Source: Bacteroides xylanisolvens XB1A (GTDB lineage Bacteria; Bacteroidota; Bacteroidia; Bacteroidales; Bacteroidaceae). From it: DNA of 64,000 nucleotides. Location of the stretch: contig NC_021017.1 in NCBI RefSeq assembly GCF_000210075.1, positions 2,496,617-2,560,616 of the forward strand, read 5' to 3'. The notes under the pieces were generated by a model. That model made no database searches and had not been told where the DNA came from. It saw only the letters and a list, made by a program, of their open reading frames with translations. This document shows, in pieces, positions 26,542 through 36,231 of this stretch (positions within the stretch are counted from its first letter, which is position 1; the number at the start of each line of letters is the position of its first letter). Made by a program: the position numbers and the translations under genes.

Positions 26542-28535
26542 TTATTATAACAAAACACCTGATATTCAGCTTCATTCCAAGTATTTTTTCCCTCTTTAGA
26601 CATAGAAACTGGTACGATACGAATATTTAATGATTTCTTTCCCTTAGTATACTTGGCTGGAATTTCAAAGTCATCTTCCAGCCAGCGTTTATAAGGGTTA
26701 CTATCAGCTACATACCATAAACGTTCTGTAACCTCTTCACCATCAACAAAAACACGGGCTGCTTGTCGAACATCGTTTTGGTCGCTCAACCTACGCAAAC
26801 GCACTCCTTCATTTTGAGAAGATATATTCACTCTAAAACTACTAAAACTTTCAAACCGGACGGTTTCTCCTACATATAAAATACGATCCTCATTTCCCTC
26901 AAAGAAACTTTCCAATTTTGTTCTGCGTACATTACCCATAGCTTTATAAGAGTGCCGTTTAATAGAACGAGAAGAGTTTAAATCCAAACTATCAGTTTTC
27001 ACCAGTACATTTTTATCTTGACCATAATAGAATATAGTACCCGAGTGTTCCAAATACTGATTGTTATATTCGCCCGACTCTATTCCAAACTTCAGTTCTG
27101 AATAGAAAGGATAACTATCGCCTATACAAAAACGAGTCATAGACCATGGGTTATCCGAAAGACCGTCATACCCTCCCATTGGATGCACTTCAGGCGGGGT
27201 CGGGAATCCCCAACCATAACAAACATAACTTTCAGAACCGTCACTCTCAACTTGTGGTGTTCGTTTGCCGTCAATATATACACGAACATCCCCCTCGCAA
27301 GAAATGATATGTGAACGTTCGGCATGACATGTAACATGAGCAGCAACCATCTTCCCTCTTCCTTGAATAGCAGCTATCGGACTATCTATTCCTGCCACAT
27401 GTTTTCGGGTATAATATGGTGTATTACGAAAGTATCCGGTATTAGATGTGGGATAAACCGACCTGGAAACAGCTATTTCTGAGAATCCCAAAGAAACAGG
27501 AACGCCACTACGATTTTCAATTATTATCTTCGCATGCTTCCAATATGGCATTGGAAAATAATTATAAAACCAACCGTCTGTGTTATATCCTGACAGCAAA
27601 TAGTTGGTATCGTGAAAGCCCAAAGAGTTGCCTCCCAAACACGCTAAAGGACAAGAAATATCGGGTTGCTGATGAGCATCCCAAAACATATGAATCCATA
27701 CATCCTGCAAGTGCTGCTCATTAATCTCCGGAAGATAAAATTTTAAAGAACCAATAGCTCCCTCTCCTTTTTCATCCAATAAAGTAATGGATTCGCCAGC
27801 ATTAATCTTTTGTTCCGACTTACGATGATATGCCAATTGATCTTTGCACAAAAGATTACTACCTTGTTTCTTCCATAATTGTATCAAAGTATCATAATTC
27901 TCCTTCCCGGTAAAGGTCTTGATACCATTGTCCGCATAAGTGTGGTATACAACATGTCCCCAACCTCCTTCACCTTTGGTTCTTTCATAACCTTCCAGTT
28001 TCACATCGGTAGTTACACGGCATCCCTTGTTAAACGGCATTGGAACAAAACTCCGTGCAACACGTATGGGCCCTCTTCCGTTATCAAACGGGCCAATATA
28101 ACTTTCAGCCAAAGGTTTTATAAAAGGCTCTTTCTCTCCGAATTCAGATAAATGTAAACTAAAACGAGGTGTTTCTTCTCCATCAAAATAAAAACGGAAG
28201 AGCGGATCACTTGAACTCATATAGCGATGTTGTACAAGATTATAAATACATCCCGGACCATCAACATCAAATATTACCCATTCTCCACGTTGATCCTGGT
28301 AAAGACTCCAGTCCCAGTCGGCATTCTTTCCTCTTTTATCAATACTACCTTCATAATGGACAGAGATTCCACGATCTAACAGGGGCAAAGATGCAATATC
28401 AACCATTCGAGATATACCATAAGATATACTATCAGTCTGCCAACCCGACTGTGCTACAGAGACTATCGAGCCAATTGCCGACAATGACACAACCCCGAAA
28501 ACAACAAAACAAACTAAAAAAATACTTCTTTTCAT
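26538..28535 (-). CDS. DUF2961 / GH172 family glycoside hydrolase, secreted
   Basis: A 665-aa protein with a signal peptide (~1-22) and DUF2961 features: DWDWSLYQDQRGEWVIFDVDGPGCI (~75-99, read as two adjoining motifs), FRFYFDGEETPRF, and a second jelly-roll half with VRVYIDGKRTPQVESDG. Characterised GH172 enzymes act on difructose anhydride or alpha-fructo/arabinofuranosides. The substrate here is not readable from sequence. It is transcribed away from the polysaccharide locus and may be part of it or a neighbour. Confidence 0.82.
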   Translation of the reverse strand: MKRSIFLVCFVVFGVVSLSAIGSIVSVAQSGWQTDSISYGISRMVDIASLPLLDRGISVHYEGSIDKRGKNADWDWSLYQDQRGEWVIFDVDGPGCIYNLVQHRYMSSSDPLFRFYFDGEETPRFSLHLSEFGEKEPFIKPLAESYIGPFDNGRGPIRVARSFVPMPFNKGCRVTTDVKLEGYERTKGEGGWGHVVYHTYADNGIKTFTGKENYDTLIQLWKKQGSNLLCKDQLAYHRKSEQKINAGESITLLDEKGEGAIGSLKFYLPEINEQHLQDVWIHMFWDAHQQPDISCPLACLGGNSLGFHDTNYLLSGYNTDGWFYNYFPMPYWKHAKIIIENRSGVPVSLGFSEIAVSRSVYPTSNTGYFRNTPYYTRKHVAGIDSPIAAIQGRGKMVAAHVTCHAERSHIISCEGDVRVYIDGKRTPQVESDGSESYVCYGWGFPTPPEVHPMGGYDGLSDNPWSMTRFCIGDSYPFYSELKFGIESGEYNNQYLEHSGTIFYYGQDKNVLVKTDSLDLNSSRSIKRHSYKAMGNVRRTKLESFFEGNEDRILYVGETVRFESFSSFRVNISSQNEGVRLRRLSDQNDVRQAARVFVDGEEVTERLWYVADSNPYKRWLEDDFEIPAKYTKGKKSLNIRIVPVSMSKEGKNTWNEAEYQVFCYNN

Positions 28536-28840
28536 AAGGTGATAAATATAAAATAAAACATGAATCTATCTATAAAATTTAATTCATAAAAGTACGGCAA
28601 CTTATATAAGCATACAACCACTTTATTATCAAATCAATATACTATTTTAACCTTCAAGCCATCTGTTATCATATTTATTTTCCGGCTTAATCTTTTTTGT
28701 ATATATATAATAAGGTAATATACTCTTGCCTTAAATAAATAGTAAGAAAAGTATCAGTATATGATAACAAAGCACTTTTTTACATATTTTTTTTGTGCTT
28801 ACTTTGCAACGTCCATCTTATATGTTATACCTAATTTATT
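28536..28840. other. 305-bp divergent intergenic region at the head of the polysaccharide locus
   Basis: Very AT-rich. The best + strand promoter candidate is TTTG (28696-28699), 21 bases, TACTCTTG (28721-28728; one mismatch to TAnnTTTG). No regulator gene, array or strong hairpin is present here. Confidence 0.4.
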
Positions 28841-29824
28841 ATGAAAATGAAGAAAGTCATTTTGTTTATCACCTTATTCTCCATGATATCATTATTCAGT
28901 TACAGTAAAGATCCTGTAAAACAATGGGGACAACTACAAGTAAAAGGTAATCAATTATGCAGCCAAACCGGAGACCCTATTGTATTAAGAGGGGTTAGTT
29001 ATGGCTGGCACAACCTATGGCCCAGATTTTACAATAAGCAATCTGTGAAATGGTTGAAAAAAGATTGGAAATGTACCGTTTTACGCGCCGCCATGGGAAC
29101 AGTTATTGAAGACAACTACATTGAAAATCCGGAATTTGCATTAAAATGCATGAATAAAGTGATTAAAGCGGCAATTAAAAACGACCTCTATATAATAATC
29201 GACTGGCATACTTATTATCCACAAAAAAAAGAAGCAAAAGCATTTTTCTCAATGATGGCACAGAAATACGGAAAATATCCTCATATTATTTATGAAATAT
29301 ACAACGAACCTATGGAAGACAGTTGGGAAAGTGTGAAAGAATATGCAACTGATATTATCTCTGAAATACGTAAATATGATCCTGATAATATTATTCTTGT
29401 AGGCAGCCCACACTGGGACCAAGACTTACACCTGGTAGCAGAAAGTCCTTTAGAAGGATCCGATAATATAATGTATACCCTCCATTTCTATGCCGCCACT
29501 CATAAACAAGAGTTACGGGATAGAGCTGAAGCAGCATGGGAAAAAGGAATTCCCATTTTTGTGTCTGAATGTGCAGGCATGGAATGTACTGGCGATGGCC
29601 CATTAGATATACCAGAATGGACCCGTTGGGTAGAATGGCTGGAAAGCAAAAAGATCAGCTGGGTTAACTGGTCCATTTCAGACAAGAACGAAACTTGCTC
29701 CATGATTCTTCCGCGAGCAAACAAAAACGGAGGATGGGACGAGTCTTTAATAAAACCTGCAGGACGTCAAAGCCGTAAGTTTATCCGACAATACAACTCA
29801 CATATTTATAAAAATAAAGAATGA
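28841..29824 (+). CDS. GH5 endoglucanase-type hydrolase (GH5_2-like), secreted
   Basis: A 327-aa protein with a signal peptide (~1-21; an ATG at codon 3 is an alternative start) and one GH5 domain. The N-terminal GQLQVKGNQLCSQTGDPIVLRGVSYGWHN is the usual GH5_2 entry (written here across ~30-58). The acid/base Glu156 lies in IYNEP and the nucleophile Glu243 in VSECAG, where most GH5_2 enzymes have SEWG or TEWG. It should cut beta-1,4-glucan or glucomannan internally. No lipobox, so it is probably periplasmic or released. Confidence 0.87.
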   Translation: MKMKKVILFITLFSMISLFSYSKDPVKQWGQLQVKGNQLCSQTGDPIVLRGVSYGWHNLWPRFYNKQSVKWLKKDWKCTVLRAAMGTVIEDNYIENPEFALKCMNKVIKAAIKNDLYIIIDWHTYYPQKKEAKAFFSMMAQKYGKYPHIIYEIYNEPMEDSWESVKEYATDIISEIRKYDPDNIILVGSPHWDQDLHLVAESPLEGSDNIMYTLHFYAATHKQELRDRAEAAWEKGIPIFVSECAGMECTGDGPLDIPEWTRWVEWLESKKISWVNWSISDKNETCSMILPRANKNGGWDESLIKPAGRQSRKFIRQYNSHIYKNKE

Positions 29825-29879
29825 TAAAATAATATCAGTTTTAGGCAAATAACGTCAATAATTTACATTCCTTATTTAC

Positions 29880-29887
29880 TAGCTTTG
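29880..29887 (+). promoter_or_regulatory. -7 box upstream of susC-like gene
   Basis: TAGCTTTG, 57 bases before the ATG at 29944, after the GH5 stop. It suggests a separate start for the susCD transcript. Confidence 0.4.
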
Positions 29888-29943
29888 CATCAATAATAAA
29901 TATACGAGATTTTATACTAAAGTTAATTTTAAATTTGATAAAA

Positions 29944-32900
29944 ATGAAAAAGAATCTCTTTTCTTTTCCCCGCTCAAAAGTGCGGATGCTAAAAGGATCA
30001 AAAGGAGTCTGGCTCTTTTTGATTATGTTCTGGATGATAAATACAGCTGCATCAGCAGCAGGTATTGAAATTAAAGGTACTGTAACAGACAGTAAAGGTG
30101 AACCTCTTCCCGGAGTTAATATTGTTGAGTTAGGAGTTAAAAAAAACAATGGTACCATCAGTGATTTAAATGGTAAATATACTATAACAGTAGAAAGCCA
30201 AAAATCTGTTCTTCAGTATACTTTTATCGGTTATAAAACAACAGAAGTCACTGTAGGAAACCGTAAAACAATCAATGTTTCACTCAAAGATGATACTCAA
30301 TCTTTGGATGAAGTAGTAGTTATCGGCTATGGTACAATGAGGAAAAAAGATTTATCCGGAGCCGTTGCTTCTATTAAAAGTGATGACTTGATGCTTGGTA
30401 ACCCGACCAGCATCTCCCAAGCCCTACAAGGAAAATTAGCTGGTGTACAAGTAAACCAGAGTGACGGTGCTCCCGGTTCAGGTGTAAGTATCACCATCCG
30501 TGGTGCTAACTCATTCTCTACAAATTCACAACCACTTTACATTGTCGACGGTATTCCGTTTGAAGTAGGAGATACTCCAAGCAGTAAAGCCAACGAGGGC
30601 AACAACTCCACCACTAATCCTCTGTCATTGATCAATCCTAATGACATCGAATCAATCGACATTTTAAAGGATGCTTCGGCAACAGCCATTTACGGTTCTC
30701 GCGGAGCGAATGGTGTCGTATTGATTACCACTAAAAGAGGTCGTGCCGGAGACGCTAAAGTTGAGTTCTCGACCAATTTCGGACTTTCCAAAATAGCCAA
30801 AATGGTTAAAATGCTGGATGCTTACACCTATGCTAATTATGTAAATGAGGGTGTAATCAATGGAGCTGCTTATGACAATCTTCCTTATTCATACCTTCCT
30901 TATCGTGGTAAATGGAACTACCGTCGCGACGAGAACGATAAAATCGTTCCCAACTCCGGTAAATACTATGCTTCACCGGAAGATTATCTCAATCCGGGTT
31001 ATCGCGAAGACGAATACGGCAATAAAGAATGGGTAGAGGGTACCAACTGGATGGACGAGATCCTACAAGATGCATTAACACAGGAATACAATCTTAGTGT
31101 ATCAGGAGGAAATGAAAAGAGCAACTATGCATTTTCAGGCAACTATACAGACCAGACAGGTATTATCAAGAATTCTGGTTATGAACGTTTTGCTGTTCGT
31201 GCCAACATCGGAAGCCATGTGAAACCCTGGTTAAATACGGGACTAAATATCAACTTCACCCGTTCGTTAACTAAGTTTGCCAAGTCAAATTCTTATGATT
31301 ATAGTATCATCCGTTCTGCCATGCTTTATTTACCGACATTATATGTAGGAGACAAGACAGAAGATGATTCTTATGCATGGTTGTCAGCCAATCCACGTAC
31401 ATACGTTAATACAGCTAAAGATGAGCTGAAGTCAATCAATGTATTTACTTCTGCGTTTGCCGAGATTAAAATCTTCGACTGTTTGAAATTCCGTCAGAAT
31501 CTAGGTATCAGTTATTCAGTAAACGATCGTGCAAGTTACTACAATCGTGAAACAGGAGAAGGTAAAGCTTCCAACGGACGAGCTGGTAAAAGCGACAATT
31601 TCTGGCAGAACTTAACAGCAGAATCATTGGTTACTTTCGATAAGACATTCAACAAACTACATCATCTCAATGTAGTAGCCGGTTTCACTTACGAAAAATC
31701 AGACTGGGGTGGCAAAACAATGAATGCGTCCAACTTCCCGACTGACATCACACAGGACTTCGATATGAGCCAGGCATTAAATATTGAGACACCAGCCAGC
31801 TATCGAGGACAAGCAGTTCTAGTCTCCTTATTAGGACGCGCCAACTATACACTCAAGGATCGCTATATTTTCACAGCATCGTTCCGTCGTGATGGTTCAA
31901 GCCGTTTCGCTCCCGGAAATAAATTCGCGAACTTCGCTTCAGGAGCAGTAGCATGGACTATATCTGAAGAAGAATTCATCAAAAACCTAAATATATTCAG
32001 TAACTTAAAGTTGCGATTCAGCTACGGTCAAACCGGTAATCAAGCGATCAGCAGTTACCAGACCATCGCTTCACTTGCACCATCCAATTACCCTCTGGAC
32101 GGAACATTGAGCAGTGGATTTGCAGGACAAACTTACAAAGGTCCTTTGAATGACAAACTCAAATGGGAAACAACCGACCAATATAATGTCGGACTCGACA
32201 TGGGATTCTGGAATAACAGGATTAGTTTATCAGCTAACTATTATTATAAAAAAACTAATGACCTGCTACAAAATGTATCTATACCGAATAGTACCGGTTA
32301 TACTACCATGTGGACGAATTTCGGTCATGTAAAAAACAAAGGACTTGAGCTAACCGGTAAAATCATTGCATTAGATAAAAAAGACTGGACCTTAGACTTC
32401 GACGGTAACATCTCTTTTAATAAAAATGAAATCGGAGGTTTAACGGCCGATCAATATGCTAACCAATTATGGTATAGTGCCAAAGAAGTCTTTCTGCAAA
32501 GAAATGGATTACCTATCGGAACACTCTTCGGCTATATAGAAGACGGCTTCTATGATAATATAGCAGAAGTCCGTGCAGATCCAATATATGCCAAAGCATC
32601 TGATGATGAGGCTCGCAGAATGATCGGTGAAATCAAATACCTGGACAAAAACAATGACGGAAAAATAACGTCAGAAGACCGAGCTATCATCGGTGATACT
32701 AATCCAGACTTTATTTACGGGCTGAATGCCAATTTACGATGGAAAAATCTGACTCTGGGATTGTTCTTCCAAGGTACTCATGGTAATGATATTTTTAATG
32801 GTAACTTGACAAATATCGGAATGAGCAGTATTGCAAACATCACTCAAGATGCTTATGATTCCCGCTGGACACCAGAGAATGCAGCTAACGCCAAATGGCC

Positions 32901-33195
32901 TCGCGTCACTACTGCAATGACCCGTGACATGAAACTCTCCGACCGTTATGTAGAAGATGGTTCTTACTTCAGACTAAAAACGATCAACTTAAACTACAAT
33001 TTCGGTTCAGTCATAAAAGGAATTAGCAACTTGTCTGTTTTCGGTACAGTAACAAACGTATTCACGATTACAGGTTATAGTTGGTTTGATCCGGATGTAA
33101 ACGCCTTTGGTTCTGACGCTTCCAGAAGAGGAGTTGATATTTTCTCATATCCAAGCAGCAGAACATATTCAATAGGTTTTAAATTAACGTTATAA
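29944..33195 (+). CDS. SusC-like TonB-dependent transporter
   Basis: A 1083-aa outer-membrane transporter. The N-terminal signal is long (~1-38), followed by the CarboxypepD_reg domain (GTVTDSKGEPLPGVNI), the TonB box region and plug. The SusC hallmarks are DEVVVIGYGTMRKKDL (~120-135), VDGIPF and YGSRGANGVVLITTKRG. The barrel ends in the C-terminal SIGFKLTL. With the SusD protein 12 bases downstream it imports oligosaccharides. Translation begins at the ATG at 29944, not the in-frame TTG at 29935. No N-terminal anti-sigma-interacting domain is seen. Confidence 0.97.
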   Translation: MKKNLFSFPRSKVRMLKGSKGVWLFLIMFWMINTAASAAGIEIKGTVTDSKGEPLPGVNIVELGVKKNNGTISDLNGKYTITVESQKSVLQYTFIGYKTTEVTVGNRKTINVSLKDDTQSLDEVVVIGYGTMRKKDLSGAVASIKSDDLMLGNPTSISQALQGKLAGVQVNQSDGAPGSGVSITIRGANSFSTNSQPLYIVDGIPFEVGDTPSSKANEGNNSTTNPLSLINPNDIESIDILKDASATAIYGSRGANGVVLITTKRGRAGDAKVEFSTNFGLSKIAKMVKMLDAYTYANYVNEGVINGAAYDNLPYSYLPYRGKWNYRRDENDKIVPNSGKYYASPEDYLNPGYREDEYGNKEWVEGTNWMDEILQDALTQEYNLSVSGGNEKSNYAFSGNYTDQTGIIKNSGYERFAVRANIGSHVKPWLNTGLNINFTRSLTKFAKSNSYDYSIIRSAMLYLPTLYVGDKTEDDSYAWLSANPRTYVNTAKDELKSINVFTSAFAEIKIFDCLKFRQNLGISYSVNDRASYYNRETGEGKASNGRAGKSDNFWQNLTAESLVTFDKTFNKLHHLNVVAGFTYEKSDWGGKTMNASNFPTDITQDFDMSQALNIETPASYRGQAVLVSLLGRANYTLKDRYIFTASFRRDGSSRFAPGNKFANFASGAVAWTISEEEFIKNLNIFSNLKLRFSYGQTGNQAISSYQTIASLAPSNYPLDGTLSSGFAGQTYKGPLNDKLKWETTDQYNVGLDMGFWNNRISLSANYYYKKTNDLLQNVSIPNSTGYTTMWTNFGHVKNKGLELTGKIIALDKKDWTLDFDGNISFNKNEIGGLTADQYANQLWYSAKEVFLQRNGLPIGTLFGYIEDGFYDNIAEVRADPIYAKASDDEARRMIGEIKYLDKNNDGKITSEDRAIIGDTNPDFIYGLNANLRWKNLTLGLFFQGTHGNDIFNGNLTNIGMSSIANITQDAYDSRWTPENAANAKWPRVTTAMTRDMKLSDRYVEDGSYFRLKTINLNYNFGSVIKGISNLSVFGTVTNVFTITGYSWFDPDVNAFGSDASRRGVDIFSYPSSRTYSIGFKLTL

Positions 33196-33207
33196 TCTCA
33201 AGAAATA

Positions 33208-34971
33208 ATGAAAAAGAAAAATATATTCATATATCTGATGGCATCCAGCCTCCTATTATCCGGAGCAGTAATGACATCATGCGAAAGTATGATCGAAGAA
33301 AAGCCTTTCGACTTCATTGTCCCTGAAGATGTTGAGGATTCTGATAACGGTGCCGACATGTGGGTAACAGGAGTATATAACACATTACACGAAGCCATGT
33401 TCAGATACGGTAGTTTCCCACGTCCGCTGGATTATGACTGTGACTATATTTCCGGTGCAGTATGGCAGTTCAGCCAATTTGGAAGTGGTAACTTCCAGGG
33501 AGGTGACGGACAAGCCGATGTACTTTGGACCGGAATGTACTCTTTGATTAACCGAGCAAATATAGCGGTTTCTGAAATCAACAAGATGCAAAATGTATCA
33601 GAAGTATTTAAAAAGAATGCATTAGGAGAATGCTATTTTCTTAAAGCATGGGCATATTTCTATCTGGTACGTGCTTATGGAGCTATCCCTATTTATTCCG
33701 TCAGTGTAAACGAATCCGGGCAATATACTAATAATCCGCGCATTCCAATTGCACAAGTATACACGGAAACAATCATACCTTTGCTTAAAGACGCCAAAGA
33801 TATGATTTATAAAAATTCGGACAATGGATTTAAACCCGGAAGAGTCTGTGCTGCAACTGCGGCAGGTTTGTTAGCCAAAGTATATGCGACTATCGGCTCT
33901 GCGTCCATGGCTACCGGAGAACAAATAACAGTAAAAACCGGCGCACCGTTTGTCATGCAGAATGTAAACGGCACTATGACCAAAGTATATACAGAACCTG
34001 TTCCGACAACATTCTCCAAGGATCAAGTTGCCGGTTACGAAAGCTTTTCCTCTCAAGAATATTATAGACTGGCCTACGAAATTGCAGGAGATATAATAGG
34101 AGGAGAATATGGAATACACAAACTTGAGGACTATGATTTGGTTTGGTCTCCTTCCGGCAAGACTTGTAGCGAACATTTATTCAGCTTACAAACTAAGTCC
34201 GGTGATGAATTATACGGTACATTATTCAGCTCGCACTACTGTGGCAGACTCAATGCAGCAGGAAATATAGACAATAGCTTAACGGTAGGATGTAGAAAAC
34301 ACTGGTATCTATTATTTGAAGAAAAAGACTACCGCGTGGACAAGGGAGTGTTGCATTGTTGGATACGTCAGAACTCTGATACAAGTTGGGGGGGTGGTTC
34401 ATACTATCCGAACTTTGGGAAATGGCAACGTATGGTTGAAGCCAAAGAACCTCCGTTCGATAATCCTAAAGTAACCTCCGGATGGAGATGTGATGAAGGA
34501 GGATCAGAACAGTTCTTCGCTTTCACGACCAAATATTCACAACAAATAGCCGATCAGACTCAACCTCGTACAGATGCCAATTACCCATTTTTACGTTATG
34601 CTGATATTGTTCTAATTTTTGCAGAAGCAGCTAATGAATTAAATGGCCCGACAAAAGAATCGGTAGATGCTTTAAATGATGTTCGCACCCGTAGTAATGC
34701 AACAGGCAAAGAACTGGCAAACTTTACAGATAAAACCAGCCTGCGTTCTGCAATCCTTGAAGAACGTGCAATGGAATTAGCCTTGGAAGGCGATCGTCGT
34801 TGGGATTTAATACGTTGGGGAATTTATTTGCAGGCAATGAATGCTCTAGGCGGAATGGATGAAGCTAACAACGTAAAACAACGTTCCAGCAAACATCTGC
34901 TATTCCCGATTCCGACTCTTGAAATCCTGACAAACCAAGGAATTAATGAGAATAATCCTGGCTGGGATTAA
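33208..34971 (+). CDS. SusD/RagB-like surface glycan-binding lipoprotein
   Basis: A 587-aa lipoprotein (leader ending VMTSC, lipid Cys25, then ESMIEEKP), with the SusD TPR-helical core (for example ALGECYFLKAWAYFYLVRAYGAIPIY at ~130-155) and the C-terminal family signature EERAMELALEGDRRWDLIRWG (~525-545). It forms the lid of the SusC transporter, capturing glycan at the cell surface. The spacing and order with SusC are standard. Confidence 0.97.
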   Translation: MKKKNIFIYLMASSLLLSGAVMTSCESMIEEKPFDFIVPEDVEDSDNGADMWVTGVYNTLHEAMFRYGSFPRPLDYDCDYISGAVWQFSQFGSGNFQGGDGQADVLWTGMYSLINRANIAVSEINKMQNVSEVFKKNALGECYFLKAWAYFYLVRAYGAIPIYSVSVNESGQYTNNPRIPIAQVYTETIIPLLKDAKDMIYKNSDNGFKPGRVCAATAAGLLAKVYATIGSASMATGEQITVKTGAPFVMQNVNGTMTKVYTEPVPTTFSKDQVAGYESFSSQEYYRLAYEIAGDIIGGEYGIHKLEDYDLVWSPSGKTCSEHLFSLQTKSGDELYGTLFSSHYCGRLNAAGNIDNSLTVGCRKHWYLLFEEKDYRVDKGVLHCWIRQNSDTSWGGGSYYPNFGKWQRMVEAKEPPFDNPKVTSGWRCDEGGSEQFFAFTTKYSQQIADQTQPRTDANYPFLRYADIVLIFAEAANELNGPTKESVDALNDVRTRSNATGKELANFTDKTSLRSAILEERAMELALEGDRRWDLIRWGIYLQAMNALGGMDEANNVKQRSSKHLLFPIPTLEILTNQGINENNPGWD

Positions 34972-34999
34972 TCACTTATAACCATGTAAAAAACAGATT

Positions 35000-36172
35000 A
35001 TGAAGAAAATAAAATATTTTGCAATAATCGCAGCATCCATATTTACTTTAACATCCTGTACGGATATTGTTGAAGTCGACGATCTGAAAGCCAAAGAAAA
35101 CAAACCGTCAACAGGTGCTCCGACTGTAGACAAAGTCGTTTTGGCAACAGATGCTGAATTTCCCATTGAGGGAGCAAATTTCGAACAAGTAGTACGAATC
35201 GAGGGAACAAACCTCGGAGATATCACTTCCCTAAAATTCAATGATATCGAGGTGGACAGTAAGGAGATATATTCGACATACGATATGCTTCTCGCACCTA
35301 TTCCCCGTGCACTTCCTAAAGAAGTGACAAACACAATTTATATTACAACCAAACACGGAGAACTAAGTATTCCTTTTGTCGTTTCCATCCCTGATTTAAC
35401 AATCAATGGACTCAAGAATGAATTTACCCAGCCGGGAGATACGACGGTTATTACAGGTGACAATTTTGACCTCTACGGTATTACAATCGAGGAAGCAATT
35501 GTTAATCTAGGCAATTTACCAGTAAATGTAATTGATGCTACTCGTACAGAGCTGACAATAGAAATTCCTGCAAATGCCGCTCCGAAATCTACTCTTACTA
35601 TAAAAGGGGCAAACATGGATGAAGCATACAAGCTCACATACATGGATCCGGGAGTATCTCAACTTTTCGATTTCAATAATTGGCCGGGAAGCGGTGCCTT
35701 TACACATTCCAGCCAATTCCCTGATGCCCCGAAAGATTTCTTATGTGACGGCACATTAGAAGGACAACCGGAACCATTAGTAGAAGGAGGAAAATATATT
35801 CGCTTCAATAATTCCGTGAAAGCTTGGGGATGGATGGTTATGTGGGCCGGATATATTACTGTACCGGCAGAAGTAGCCGCAGACCCTTCATCTTACGATT
35901 TAAGATTTGAAATCTGTACTGGAGCTAAATTTCCGATATCAGCCCAGGCGCGTATCATTTTAGGAGATTATGGATGGTATCCTTCCAAAGGAGGAATTCC
36001 TGTTAATACTTATGGTGGATGGCAAACTGTACGGATCAGTGCCGATACAGAAGCATTGTTGCCTAATCCTATCGATCCTAGTACCAACACAGCTTTCAAA
36101 ATCATATTTTCTCCCGAATCTGCTCAAGATTTTGATTTAAGTATGTGTAATTTCAGGTTTGTTCATAAGTAA
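35000..36172 (+). CDS. surface glycan-binding lipoprotein (SGBP-B type) with IPT/TIG domains
   Basis: A 390-aa lipoprotein (leader ending FTLTSC, lipid Cys20). Two IPT/TIG-type beta domains follow (~45-130 and ~130-215, the second starting IPDLTINGLKNEF), then a C-terminal domain (~220-390) rich in Trp and Tyr (FDFNNWPGSG, WGWMVMWAGYI, DYGWYPSKGG, YGGWQTV) that probably contacts glycan. This plan matches the surface glycan-binding proteins encoded after SusD in xyloglucan and beta-glucan loci. Binding specificity cannot be told from sequence. A perfect hairpin follows the gene. Confidence 0.88.
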   Translation: MKKIKYFAIIAASIFTLTSCTDIVEVDDLKAKENKPSTGAPTVDKVVLATDAEFPIEGANFEQVVRIEGTNLGDITSLKFNDIEVDSKEIYSTYDMLLAPIPRALPKEVTNTIYITTKHGELSIPFVVSIPDLTINGLKNEFTQPGDTTVITGDNFDLYGITIEEAIVNLGNLPVNVIDATRTELTIEIPANAAPKSTLTIKGANMDEAYKLTYMDPGVSQLFDFNNWPGSGAFTHSSQFPDAPKDFLCDGTLEGQPEPLVEGGKYIRFNNSVKAWGWMVMWAGYITVPAEVAADPSSYDLRFEICTGAKFPISAQARIILGDYGWYPSKGGIPVNTYGGWQTVRISADTEALLPNPIDPSTNTAFKIIFSPESAQDFDLSMCNFRFVHK

Positions 36173-36180
36173 AAATAAAA

Positions 36181-36208
36181 AGGGAACGCTCGTACTAAAG
36201 CGTTCCCT
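36181..36208 (+). other. perfect 10-bp intra-operon hairpin after the glycan-binding protein gene
   Basis: AGGGAACGCT (36181-36190) pairs with AGCGTTCCCT (36199-36208) over 8 bases. No T-run follows, so it is likely an mRNA 3'-end stabiliser or partial terminator separating susCD/SGBP from the enzyme genes. Confidence 0.7.
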
Positions 36209-36231
36209 CATAAACAAAAACAATTCGATTT

